Translations under genes and position numbers: made by a program | Notes under the pieces: model-generated | What the model saw: only the letters and a program-made list of their open reading frames with translations | Database searches by the model: none | What the model was told of the DNA's origin: nothing | In this document: in pieces, positions 1-8,836 of the stretch | Layout of the letters: the number at the start of each line of letters is the position of its first letter | Numbering within the stretch: the stretch's first letter is position 1 | Source of the DNA: Actinomycetota bacterium | GTDB taxonomy: Bacteria; Actinomycetota; Acidimicrobiia; Acidimicrobiales; Microtrichaceae | DNA: 37,326 nucleotides | Direction of reading: 5' to 3' | Assembly (NCBI GenBank): GCA_947473395.1 | Contig: CANJEC010000002.1 | Coordinates: 1-37,326 of the forward strand

Positions 1-1740
1 CGCCCCGATGGCACATGGACCTGGCGCGCAGCCGGAGCCAAACAGCCCAAAGGCGATTTACGCTCATCCATTCTTCCTGCAGGCTGCAAGGTCGGCGATG
101 TCGTTCGGGCTGATGCCGAGTTCGAACTAGAGGGCATCGAGATTCTTCATGTGCTGCCTCCAAAGGCTGCAAGAAAAGAACCTGAGATGTTGACCGTGAT
201 TGGAACACGCCAAGACGAGCCGCTCGTCACGAGCACCCTGGTCGAGAAGTCGGGTCGTTCACGAGACGGCGACCGCGGAGGGTCACGTCGTGATCGTGAG
301 GATCGCGGGCCACGTGGGGACCGAGGTCCACGCGGTGATCGCCCGAGCGGCGGCCGTGGCGGCGGACGCGATGGTGCCGGCGGACGCGATGGCGCTGGCG
401 GAGGCCGTCCAGGCGGAGATCGTCCCGGAGGAGACCGCCCCGGAGGAGACCGCCCCCGCAGCGATCGTCCCCGCGGCCCTCGTCCCGATGCCGTTCCTGA
501 ACGTCCACGGCCAAAGCGCTTGCGCCCAGGTCGCGCACATCGAGCAGCCGTTCTTGACACACTCCCGGTAGAGCACCGCCCCATTGCAGAGCAGGTCATC
601 CGCGGAGGGGTTCCGGCTGTACGTGAGGCAATTGCAGAACAAAATGCCCAAGCGAAGAAGGAAGGTCGAGCAGAGATCCCCTCTGAGCAACTCATTGCCC
701 TCGCAGAAGACTTGCTGCCTCAGCTGCGAGCTGCTGAGTGGTTGGATCGAGCCGAGGCTGCGCTAGCTGACCTTGAGGAGCTTGACCTTCGTGACCTTCG
801 TTCTGTAATCGTTGCAGCGGATGGTGTTGCGCGTGGTCCCGAGGCGTTGGCCCTGAAAGAGCAGATTCAAGCCGGCTTGACGCGACGTATTGAAGAGGAG
901 CAAGCCCTATGGATTGCAGATATCACTGCCAATCTTGATGGCGGTCGATTCGTCAGGGCGCTCCGTCTGAGCTCACGTCCGCCAAAGGCAGGCGCCCCGC
1001 TCCCGGTTGAACTGTCTAGTCGCCTAGTCACTGCAGTGTCTGAGGGGCTTACCCCTACGGTCAATCAAGACCTCTGGGCCGCCGCATTGGATGCTCTGGC
1101 GTTCTCGCCTGTCCGCAATCAAGTCACCCCGGCGGGCCGACCCGAGGAACCCTCTCCAGCCCTGCTCGATGCAGTTCGTCGCGTTGGTGATCGCCTGCCC
1201 AAGATTGTTCAGTTATTTGGGCTCGATCCCGCAGAGATTGCTGCTGCTGCAAAGAAGCGTGGGCGAAGTGGTCCCCGCGGCTCAAAGCCCGGAGGCTCAA
1301 AGTCCGGATCAGCCAAGTCTGGATCACCGAAGCCAGACGCATCGAAGCCCGAAAGTCCGACAACCAGCTCCGCTCCGAGCGATGAGCAAAGTCCTGATAA
1401 TGAAAACAACGATAGGGAGAACAATTCAATGAACACCTCACAGGAATCATCAACGGCAGCGCCCGGCGAAGTCACTATTGACGAGATCATCATCGGCGAG
1501 GAGATCATCGTCGAAGAGACCATTTTGGTCGAGGAAGTCATGATGGAGAACAGCGATGGAGAAGTCGTCCTTGTTGAGGACATCATCGTTGTGGAAGACA
1601 CGATCGTGATTGACGATGTGCTCCTTGTAGAGAGCATCGACGGCGTCATCGTGGACGTCGAGGAAATCCTCGTGGTCGAGGAGACAGTCACGGTTGATGA
1701 AGCCATCATCGTCGAAGACATCACAGCCGAAGACTCATAG
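1..1740 (+). CDS. RGG/RGD-rich hypothetical protein with strongly acidic E/I/V repeat C-terminal tail (5' truncated by the window edge)
   Basis: Frame 1 is open from base 1 (RPDGTWTWRAAGAKQPKGDLRSS...) through the 151..1740 ORF. Central GGRDGAGG/GGDRP repeats; C-terminus VEETILVEEV..VEDIIVVEDTIVIDDV. Stop at 1740. Confidence 0.75.
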   Translation, partial: RPDGTWTWRAAGAKQPKGDLRSSILPAGCKVGDVVRADAEFELEGIEILHVLPPKAARKEPEMLTVIGTRQDEPLVTSTLVEKSGRSRDGDRGGSRRDREDRGPRGDRGPRGDRPSGGRGGGRDGAGGRDGAGGGRPGGDRPGGDRPGGDRPRSDRPRGPRPDAVPERPRPKRLRPGRAHRAAVLDTLPVEHRPIAEQVIRGGVPAVREAIAEQNAQAKKEGRAEIPSEQLIALAEDLLPQLRAAEWLDRAEAALADLEELDLRDLRSVIVAADGVARGPEALALKEQIQAGLTRRIEEEQALWIADITANLDGGRFVRALRLSSRPPKAGAPLPVELSSRLVTAVSEGLTPTVNQDLWAAALDALAFSPVRNQVTPAGRPEEPSPALLDAVRRVGDRLPKIVQLFGLDPAEIAAAAKKRGRSGPRGSKPGGSKSGSAKSGSPKPDASKPESPTTSSAPSDEQSPDNENNDRENNSMNTSQESSTAAPGEVTIDEIIIGEEIIVEETILVEEVMMENSDGEVVLVEDIIVVEDTIVIDDVLLVESIDGVIVDVEEILVVEETVTVDEAIIVEDITAEDS

Positions 1741-1788
1741 AACACACGAGTACGCACCTACCACTCTTGCTGCGCTAGATTCCGCGTC

Positions 1789-2565
1789 ATGACAGTGGAC
1801 TATGAAAAACTCGGCAATGTTGGAATCATCACGATTAATCGTCCTGAGGCGCGCAACGCAGTAAGTAGCGCAGTCGCCCAAGGGATTGAGTCGGCGATTG
1901 ATCAGATTGAAGCAGACGACGAGGTGTGGGTCGGAATTCTGACTGGCGCAAAAACAGAAAAGGGGTACATCTTCTGCGCGGGCGCTGACCTGAAGCAGAT
2001 GGCAACGGACCCTGGCGGTATGTCCACGGCAAAAGGCGGATTTGGTGGATTTGTGCAGCGTGAGCGGACGAAGCCGATCATCGCTGCAGTTGACGGCCCA
2101 GCGTTGGCAGGTGGGACAGAGTTGGTCCTAGCGGCCGACCTAGTTGTCGCTTCGAAGACTGCCGTGTTTGGTGTGCCGGAGGTAAAGCGCAACCTTGTCG
2201 CAGCTGCAGGTGGGCTCTTCCGGCTGCCAAGAAAGTTGCCAAGGAATATTGCAATGGAACTCGTTCTGACGGGGCGCCTAGATTTTCCTGCTGAGCGGGC
2301 CTACGAGTTCGGCTGGGTCAACCGGCTCTGCGAAGAGGGTGAAGCCCTAGAGACTGCAAAGGCTCTCGCCGCAGAGATCACTGCCAACGCTCCCCTAGCA
2401 GTTCGAGAGAGTCGAAAGATCGTGCTCGAAGCCACAGACCAGCCTGACGATATTGGTTGGAAGCTCTCGGGAGACGGAATCGTCAAGATGTTTGGTACCG
2501 AGGACTTTGCAGAAGGTCTCAACGCCTTTATCGAGAAGCGCCCTCCGGAGTGGAAGGGCCGCTAG
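1789..2565 (+). CDS. Enoyl-CoA hydratase/isomerase (crotonase) family protein
   Basis: Crotonase features: NRPEARNAV, FCAGADLKQM, VDGPALAGGTELVLAADLVVAS, FGVPEVKRNLVAAAGG. Confidence 0.92.
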   Translation: MTVDYEKLGNVGIITINRPEARNAVSSAVAQGIESAIDQIEADDEVWVGILTGAKTEKGYIFCAGADLKQMATDPGGMSTAKGGFGGFVQRERTKPIIAAVDGPALAGGTELVLAADLVVASKTAVFGVPEVKRNLVAAAGGLFRLPRKLPRNIAMELVLTGRLDFPAERAYEFGWVNRLCEEGEALETAKALAAEITANAPLAVRESRKIVLEATDQPDDIGWKLSGDGIVKMFGTEDFAEGLNAFIEKRPPEWKGR

Positions 2566-2583
2566 GACCAACTCTCTTTGTCT

Positions 2584-2615
2584 TGCGCCTGACCCCCCAT
2601 TGGGGGTCAGGCGCA
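2584..2615. terminator. Perfect 14-bp stem / 4-nt loop hairpin between convergent genes, probable bidirectional terminator
   Basis: TGCGCCTGACCCCC-CATT-GGGGGTCAGGCGCA, between the ends of the 1789 (+) and 2643 (-) genes. No clear U-tract on either side. Confidence 0.6.
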
Positions 2616-2642
2616 TAACAGAGCGGGGTATTGGCCGGGGCT

Positions 2643-3041
2643 TCAGACGAGGGTCTCGATCAATCCGTGCTCGCCCAGGAACTCAGCTAGGCCATCGGTC
2701 AGGCCGAGTTCTGCTGCGTCCCAAGATGGGATCCAGCGAACCTCTGCAGTCTGTGACGCTGGTTGTGCCTCTGAATCAAGCAGCACGGCGCGAAAATACA
2801 TCGTCAGTGTGTGACTCTGTTGGGTATCGGTTTCGATTGACTCAGCCCAACCGATGAACGGTCCACAGATTGCCTCGGCCACACCGACTTGTTCCCCCAG
2901 TGCTCGAACCACGGCCTCTGCCAGGGTCTCGCCGTAGCTCACTGCAGCGGCGGGCAGTGCCCAATCTTTCTGTTGCCTCAGCATGAGGAAGTCATCGCCA
3001 CTCACCACTAGGGCAGCTACGTGGACGGCTAGCTGACTCAT
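2643..3041 (-). CDS. Nudix hydrolase-like protein with degenerate Nudix box
   Basis: VAALVVSGDDFLMLRQQKDWALPAAAVSYGETLAEAVVRALGEQVGV matches the Nudix layout with substitutions in the REUxEE core. Confidence 0.75.
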   Translation of the reverse strand: MSQLAVHVAALVVSGDDFLMLRQQKDWALPAAAVSYGETLAEAVVRALGEQVGVAEAICGPFIGWAESIETDTQQSHTLTMYFRAVLLDSEAQPASQTAEVRWIPSWDAAELGLTDGLAEFLGEHGLIETLV

Positions 3042-3619
3042 CTGCCAGGAAGATCCTGATGCACAGTGATGGCTCTAGCTACAAGACCAAACGTCTCGAA
3101 GAAGTTCTTGGTCTCACGATCGCCAGGCATAACCGTGGCGTCGATCCCAGCGCATTGGCGCTCGAGTGCCCATTCTGTGGTGAACTGCAGGAGCAACGCA
3201 CCCATCCCAATTTCCTGTGCCGGTGATTCAACAAAGAGTTCGCTAATCCGACAGAGCGCATAGCCCTGTTCCAACTGCGCTATCGCAGCAGAGCAGTAGC
3301 CGACCGGAGCGTCTCCTATCAGAGCAATGATTACTAGGCGTTCTCTATCTGCCCCGGGCTCCAAGCTTGCCTTGAGTGCATCCTGATCCGAGAACTCACT
3401 CAGCAGCGCTACCGCTCCCCCACGCTGCTGAGCAATATGCTCGCAGGCCAAGCTTCGCAACCGAACAAGCTCAGTTGCATCCTGAAGCGTGGCTCGACGA
3501 ACAGCCATCCTCAACTCGATCTGCAACAAACCCGATTCCCCAGCGGACTGCTCAGCGTCTGGGTCGGGTCCAGCGCTACTCAGACTCATCTGAGTTGGAC
3601 TCCAGAAGCTCAAGGGCAC
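3038..3619 (-). CDS. GNAT family N-acetyltransferase
   Basis: ATLQDATELVRLRSLA...VIIALIGDAPVGYCSAAI...ISELFVESPAQEIGMGALLLQFTTEWALERQCAGIDATVMPGDRETKNFFETFGL. 4-nt overlap with the next gene. The start may be internal. Confidence 0.75.
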   Translation of the reverse strand: MPLSFWSPTQMSLSSAGPDPDAEQSAGESGLLQIELRMAVRRATLQDATELVRLRSLACEHIAQQRGGAVALLSEFSDQDALKASLEPGADRERLVIIALIGDAPVGYCSAAIAQLEQGYALCRISELFVESPAQEIGMGALLLQFTTEWALERQCAGIDATVMPGDRETKNFFETFGLVARAITVHQDLPGR

Positions 3620-4139
3620 GATTCAGAATTGTTTGCCTGCGGCGATGCGCTAGTTCGTAGTCAACTATTGCTTGAAGATCCACAGCCGAAAGCATGGCAA
3701 GTCTTGGCACAACCTGAGAGGCCGCAAGACTGTCGTAGTCAGGAACTCCTAGCTCTGATTCGAGCACCTGTACCCCAGTGACCTCTCTGGTGGCTTCCGG
3801 AGCCATGCTGGGCGCAGCTTCGCCTTGGCTAGTGCCATCGGTGCCTCGCCCGGACTCGTGCTGCTCTGCTTGCAACACATCAAGCACGTCGAGGGGTTCC
3901 GGCTGTACAGCACCAGCAGCGAGCAGTTCAGCAGCGGTGACCTCATGCGCAGTACCACTAGCCGCATGGCAGGTCAGTGCTACAAGTAACGAACTAGCTA
4001 ACTCGAGTTGGCGAAGGCTGCGGTCGAAGAGGCGCGGGATTGCCGAAAGCAGCGAGCCAAGATTCTCTTGGGTAGATGGCTCCGAGGGTTCAGCACCCTG
4101 GTGACTCCCCGAAATATCCTGATCTAGCTGCTCTGACAT
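3576..4139 (-). CDS. Hypothetical protein; C-terminal 'PDYDSLAASQVVPRLAMLSAVDLQAIVDYELAHRRRQTILNR' segment resembles a C-terminal motif of other actinobacterial proteins (recalled as DUF8129-like)
   Basis: Intact ORF in the minus-strand gene run. Family assignment is from memory of the motif only. Confidence 0.6.
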   Translation of the reverse strand: MSEQLDQDISGSHQGAEPSEPSTQENLGSLLSAIPRLFDRSLRQLELASSLLVALTCHAASGTAHEVTAAELLAAGAVQPEPLDVLDVLQAEQHESGRGTDGTSQGEAAPSMAPEATREVTGVQVLESELGVPDYDSLAASQVVPRLAMLSAVDLQAIVDYELAHRRRQTILNRALELLESNSDESE

Positions 4140-4199
4140 AGCTACAAGGATGCCCTGATTTGGTCGAGCCCGAAAGTCAGAACCCAGACCCGGCCTGTT

Positions 4200-4751
4200 C
4201 TACTTCTTTGCAGCCTTTTTGAGTCGCTTCTGAACCTGTGCGATCGAAGGGCAAGGAGAGTATCCCTCAGGGCAGACCAGATTGTCTTTGGGTCCAAACT
4301 GACGGGGGTGGACAATCATGAAGCATGTCCCACAGGTGAACTCTTCAGCCGACTTGGCTGCAACACGCTCTGTACCGTCCGCATCAGAAGAGGAATCCGC
4401 TATTTCTTCCTCTTCATCCTCGTCATCAGGAGTTGCAGCAATTCGGTCCTTCAAGATGGCGTCGAGGTCAGCCTCAACATCATCGGGGTCTACGTCTTCG
4501 TCCTCGTCGTCGTTGACATCGGAAGGACGCTTGCGCCGAGCGGCTGGAGCATCCTCCTCCTCTTCCTCTACAACAACCTCAGCAGAGACGTCGTCAACGA
4601 TGACATCTCCGACCACAAGGTCGTCAAGTTCTCCGTCATCTTCTTCGTCTAGCTCGTCAACTTCAAGGTCGTCTTCCTCGAGTTCTTCTTCCTCAAGGGC
4701 TTCGGCCTCTTCGCCATCAATGTCATCTTCCAAGATTTCTCTTCCGTTCAC
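4200..4751 (-). CDS. Highly acidic protein with C-terminal Cys-rich (zinc-ribbon-like) domain, possibly DUF4193-related
   Basis: Asp/Glu-rich N-terminal two thirds, then EFTCGTCFMIVHPRQFGPKDNLVCPEGYSPCPS with CxxC...C...C. Confidence 0.65.
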   Translation of the reverse strand: MNGREILEDDIDGEEAEALEEEELEEDDLEVDELDEEDDGELDDLVVGDVIVDDVSAEVVVEEEEEDAPAARRKRPSDVNDDEDEDVDPDDVEADLDAILKDRIAATPDDEDEEEEIADSSSDADGTERVAAKSAEEFTCGTCFMIVHPRQFGPKDNLVCPEGYSPCPSIAQVQKRLKKAAKK

Positions 4752-4900
4752 GTAGACAAACCAGAAATCGGCTCGAGTCGGGCCGCATCATAGACACTCA
4801 AACAGCCACTTGTCTGCATCCAGACCAAAAAGGGCCTCTTCTGCTCAAATTACGGCGAGTTCCACGGCCCTGAGGACAGTCAGGATTGCCGCATTGTTGG

Positions 4901-6526
4901 CTAGCTCGCAGGACTACGGCGAGACTCTGCTTGACGTTCAGCCTGAAGACGCTCGAGTTCAGGCTCTCCCGAGTGATCCACAAAGAGCATCATCTCGGCA
5001 ATGGTCCTGTGCCCCGCCTGCTCGGCGATGAGGCGATGCATTTCTTGGCCCACAGAGCGATAGCTGGGATGGCCCTGAATAGAGGTTCGCAATTCAATCA
5101 GATGCATCGCTTCACGTGCGTTGAACTGCATGGCATAACGGATGCGGTAGGCCAAGGAGACTGCATACCCAGCACGCTCAGGGAATCGTTCGGACAAATC
5201 GGTCCAGAGGTCCTTGGATATACCCATTGCCTCGTCAAACTGAGCGGTGAGTCCAGCGTCGTCGATGGAAACCGGACGCGTGTAACCATGCCGCGGCGTC
5301 AGTTCTTGCCATTCAATGGTCATGAGTCGGTGACGCTGAAGATCTCGGAATGCGCCGTAGTCAGAGACAACATCAAAGCGATAATCAGTTCGCTCTAGTG
5401 CACGGCCAGGCTTATGACGCCTATTGGTTCGCTCTCCAACATATGCCCGAGCAACTGCGAGTCGGTCATCAACTGACATCAGGCGTACCCGGTCAAGAAT
5501 CTGGGCCTCTGGAATACTGGTATGGGGATACAGCATTGCTGCAATGACTTTGACTTCGCCCTCGGGGTCCCAATCGAGCAGGGTCACCGTCGGAGCTGCT
5601 AGTCCAGAGGACTCGTCCCCGGGCAACATCTCGTAGGCAACGGTCTCCATGGCTTCACGGTTGGTGGACATGTACTTCGACGAAGCGCCACCTCGGTCCG
5701 GAAGATCAACCCGCCGCAAAAAGCTGGGTATGACCTTGCGCAACTCAGTCAGCATCAAGTCCGAATATTGCCGAGCCTCTGGCAACGGGTGCGAGCGCAT
5801 CCGCAACAACAAGGCTTCGAAACCCTGACCCGAGCCATAGATACCGACATTTGAGAGCGAGGCAGCGGGAAGGATTCCTCGGGTGGCATCAAAAGCCTTG
5901 GCCCGTATGGCCTGCCGATAAACGAAGTCGGAATCCTGTTCATTCTTTGGGTAGCGCTCCCGGAAATGATCCTGGATCGACCGTGCAAGTTCTCCGTAGG
6001 TATCAAATAAGCGATCCATGTCGCCTACGTACCGCGCCCCCATATTCGACCCTAAAACTTCAGGATCACGGTGATAGCGGAACCGACCACCGAGCCGCTC
6101 GTCATAAGGGATGTATCGAGTCGATTGCTCGAGGTACGACATCAGCCGACCCCACTCCAGAATCTTGGTGAGCAGGTTCGAGGCCTGCTCGCAGGCAAGG
6201 TGTACTCCACCGAGCTGAGCGACGCTGTCGTCGCCATATTCAAAAAAGATTCGGTCGTAGAGCGCCTCGGCGCGATCCAAACCAATCGTCGCATCTACTG
6301 ACTCATCACCAGTCGTATCGAGCTCCCCGACGAACTCGTCGACGAATAACCTCCGCAACGACTTAGCAGATCGGGAATAACGCGCGAACAGCGCACCCTT
6401 CACCACCTCGGGAAGGTTGACTAGCGCGAAGACAGGACCGTCGAGATTTGAGAAGTACCGCCGGAGGACAACTTGCTCCTCTTCTGTGAACTGCTCTGCG
6501 ACGTACGTTGGTACGAGGGAACTCAC
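4901..6526 (-). CDS. ThyX-like (FAD-dependent thymidylate synthase family) tandem-domain protein; ORF extends to 6673, GTG start at 6526 is plausible
   Basis: Two ThyX-like halves. N-half: EQASNLLTKILEWGRLMSYLEQSTRYIPYD. C-half: FRDLQRHRLMTIEWQELTPRHGYTRP and MQFNAREAMHLIELRTSIQGHPSYRSVGQEMHRLI. Confidence 0.75.
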   Translation of the reverse strand: MSSLVPTYVAEQFTEEEQVVLRRYFSNLDGPVFALVNLPEVVKGALFARYSRSAKSLRRLFVDEFVGELDTTGDESVDATIGLDRAEALYDRIFFEYGDDSVAQLGGVHLACEQASNLLTKILEWGRLMSYLEQSTRYIPYDERLGGRFRYHRDPEVLGSNMGARYVGDMDRLFDTYGELARSIQDHFRERYPKNEQDSDFVYRQAIRAKAFDATRGILPAASLSNVGIYGSGQGFEALLLRMRSHPLPEARQYSDLMLTELRKVIPSFLRRVDLPDRGGASSKYMSTNREAMETVAYEMLPGDESSGLAAPTVTLLDWDPEGEVKVIAAMLYPHTSIPEAQILDRVRLMSVDDRLAVARAYVGERTNRRHKPGRALERTDYRFDVVSDYGAFRDLQRHRLMTIEWQELTPRHGYTRPVSIDDAGLTAQFDEAMGISKDLWTDLSERFPERAGYAVSLAYRIRYAMQFNAREAMHLIELRTSIQGHPSYRSVGQEMHRLIAEQAGHRTIAEMMLFVDHSGEPELERLQAERQAESRRSPAS

Positions 6527-6647
6527 GTGTTCACAATAGGGCCCTTCGGCGGGCACCTTGGCGATACGGGAGGCTGAATGGCGGAAAACGGCCGGAATTT
6601 TGGCCAAATCAGCGGTTTCGGTGGTCGGACCACTTAGGAATTCAGGC

Positions 6648-7808
6648 TCACAAAGGGTCGAGCCAGCAATCAATGATTGTTGCAGCTAGCGCTGTGGCTC
6701 CGTCGAGTACTGCGCGATCCCCGGCCTCGCTGCGAGCGCAGGCCGCAAATTCCGGCGTGTGAATCGAGACGCCAGGCGGAGCGACTGCAATGAGCGGGTG
6801 AATGGTGGGCAGGACTTGGCTCAGGTTTCCCATATCTGTGCTGCCCGTGACGTAACCAACCACTTCGGGGTCTTCGAATGGCCGCCCGAGAAACTCCGCA
6901 TTGCGCTGATACCTGCTGAGCAACTGATCGTTATCGCTCATCTCGCTGTAGGCAGGGTCAACCCAGTTCAGATCCATCACGCAACCAGCCGCTAGCGCTC
7001 CGGCCGCCAAACAGTTGACAACTCGCTCTTTGAGTTCTTCAAGACGCTCAGTGGTCGAAGCGCGCACGTACCAGTGCGCACTAGCAGCACTCGGAACAAT
7101 GTTGGGCTGCTCTCCTGCATTGGGAAACACGCCATGTACGCGCTCATCGCTTCGGATGTGCTGCCTCAACGCAGCAATGTTTACGTAACCAAGAACGGCT
7201 GCATCAAGTGCGTTTCGACCAAGGTGCGGTGCTGCAGCGGCATGCGATGCAATTCCGCTGTAGTGAACATGCAGCGTATGAACTGCAAGAGTCGTGAGCG
7301 TGGGAAGGTCATGATCGGCCGGATGAACCATCATTGCTGCGTCTACCCCGTCAAACGCACCCTGCCGCAACATAAAGACCTTGCCACCCCCTCCTTCTTC
7401 GGCAGGTGTGCCAAGAATTCTGACTCGGCCGCCCAATTCAGCAGCCAAACTCGCTGCGGCAAGTCCAGCCCCAAGGCCTGCCGCTGCAATCACATTGTGG
7501 CCGCACGCGTGACCTATTCCTGGCAATGCGTCGTACTCGCAAAGGACTGCGATTTCTGGCCCTTCGGTGCCTGCGGAGGCTACGAAAGCAGTCTCGAGGC
7601 CATAGGCATGCGCCTGAGCATCTAGTCCGTTCTCACGCAGGGTCTTGCACAAAAGGTCATGCGCATGTCGTTCCTCGAAGGCCAACTCAGGCGTTTCCCA
7701 AATCTGATGAGAGATGTCAATCAGCAGGTCCGCCTGACTCTGAACCAGTTCAGCAGCCCGCTGCTTGGCTTGTGCTGATGCTCCAGTCACTCCAGATGCT
7801 CCAGTCAC
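6648..7808 (-). CDS. M20 family amidohydrolase/metallopeptidase (AbgB-like)
   Basis: IWETPELAFEERHAHD, CEYDALPGIGHACGHN, GTPAEEGGGGK. GTG start at 7808 overlaps the upstream stop. Confidence 0.88.
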   Translation of the reverse strand: MTGASGVTGASAQAKQRAAELVQSQADLLIDISHQIWETPELAFEERHAHDLLCKTLRENGLDAQAHAYGLETAFVASAGTEGPEIAVLCEYDALPGIGHACGHNVIAAAGLGAGLAAASLAAELGGRVRILGTPAEEGGGGKVFMLRQGAFDGVDAAMMVHPADHDLPTLTTLAVHTLHVHYSGIASHAAAAPHLGRNALDAAVLGYVNIAALRQHIRSDERVHGVFPNAGEQPNIVPSAASAHWYVRASTTERLEELKERVVNCLAAGALAAGCVMDLNWVDPAYSEMSDNDQLLSRYQRNAEFLGRPFEDPEVVGYVTGSTDMGNLSQVLPTIHPLIAVAPPGVSIHTPEFAACARSEAGDRAVLDGATALAATIIDCWLDPL

Positions 7809-7820
7809 TCCGGATGCTCC
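7777..7820. repeat. 18-bp tandem repeat (2 full copies plus 8 bp) across the stop/start junction of two overlapping genes
   Basis: Plus-strand gatgctcc|agtcactccagatgctcc|agtcactccggatgctcc. Confidence 0.9.
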
Positions 7821-8791
7821 AAGACGACTTTGCCCAATTGGGATGCCGTGCGCAGTCGGTCAAGGGCTCGTGGAAGTTCAGACAATGGCAGGATCTCATC
7901 AAGGACTACTGGCAATCCCTGCTCCATCAGCGAAGTCACGTATCGGAACTCCTCTTGGCTGCCGCAACTTGCCCCCAAAATATCGAGCTGTTTGAAGAAC
8001 AATCGAGGCAGATTCAGTTCGACTTTTGGCCCTGAGGTACCACCACACACACACATGCGCCCGCCATTTCGAAGGGTGCGCACGGAGTACTCCCATGTAG
8101 CTGGGCCGATGCTATCGACTACGACATCTGCGCTGATCGGATAGGGCCCCTTGGAATCAAAAGCCCCTTCAGCACCCAACTCCAGCGCTCGAGCGCGCTT
8201 GGCCGGGTCTCGAGAAGTAACAAACACGCGTGCCCCAAGATGCATCGCTAGCTGCATCGCAGCCGTTGCCACACCGCCGCCGATTCCTGTGATGAGCACC
8301 GTCTCGTCTGCAGCGAGTCGGGCCCTTCGCAAAAGTCTCCAGGCAGTGGTTGTGCACACCGGGTAAGAGGCCACCTCGGCCCAAGTCCGGTTCTTTGGCT
8401 TGAACTCAAGCTGATGTGCGGCCACCACACAGAACTCGCCGTGGCCTCCCCAGCAGTGCTCGCCTAGTAGTCGCATCTTCGGATCGAGCACCGAGTCAAC
8501 CCCGCGCTGCAAAGCAGACTCAGGCACAAGGGCCGTGTTAATCACAACCTCGTCACCTATCGCGAAGCTTGTAACGCCCTCGCCTAGTGACTCCACTACT
8601 CCTGCAACGTCATTTCCAGGAACATGAGGAAACGCCGGAGGTTTGGGAAGTCCCGTGGTGAGCCAAAGATCCATATGATTGAGAGCCGAAGCACGAACCC
8701 GAACCCTGACTTGGCCGGGGCCAGCCTCGGGATCTGGGACTTCGCCCCACACAAACTGACCTGGTGATTCAGGAAGATGCCATGCCTGCAT
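7805..8791 (-). CDS. Zinc-type alcohol dehydrogenase/quinone oxidoreductase (MDR superfamily)
   Basis: GQVRVRVRASALNHMDLWLTTGLP, FPHVPGNDVAGVVESLGEGV, VLITGIGGGVATAAMQLAMHLGARVFVTSRD. Start taken at MQAWHLPESPG; ORF opens at 8821. Confidence 0.88.
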   Translation of the reverse strand: MQAWHLPESPGQFVWGEVPDPEAGPGQVRVRVRASALNHMDLWLTTGLPKPPAFPHVPGNDVAGVVESLGEGVTSFAIGDEVVINTALVPESALQRGVDSVLDPKMRLLGEHCWGGHGEFCVVAAHQLEFKPKNRTWAEVASYPVCTTTAWRLLRRARLAADETVLITGIGGGVATAAMQLAMHLGARVFVTSRDPAKRARALELGAEGAFDSKGPYPISADVVVDSIGPATWEYSVRTLRNGGRMCVCGGTSGPKVELNLPRLFFKQLDILGASCGSQEEFRYVTSLMEQGLPVVLDEILPLSELPRALDRLRTASQLGKVVLEHPE

Positions 8792-8836
8792 GGGACTCAG
8801 GCTAGCGAGGTCTGCCCACATTGCGCTGAAGCTGCA

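Noticed and set aside
147-695. Minus-strand Pro/Arg-rich ORF (GRSPPGRSPPGRSPPG)
   Set aside because: Antisense of the GGDRP repeat region; composition is explained by the opposite strand.
1209-1757. 182-aa minus-strand ORF rich in Ser/Thr/Met
   Set aside because: Antisense of the acidic tail region of the plus-strand RGG protein; low-complexity shadow ORF.
4318-4755. 145-aa Ser-rich plus-strand ORF (SSSSSSSSSTSRSSSSSS)
   Set aside because: Antisense shadow of the acidic Glu/Asp codons of the 4200-4751 minus-strand gene.
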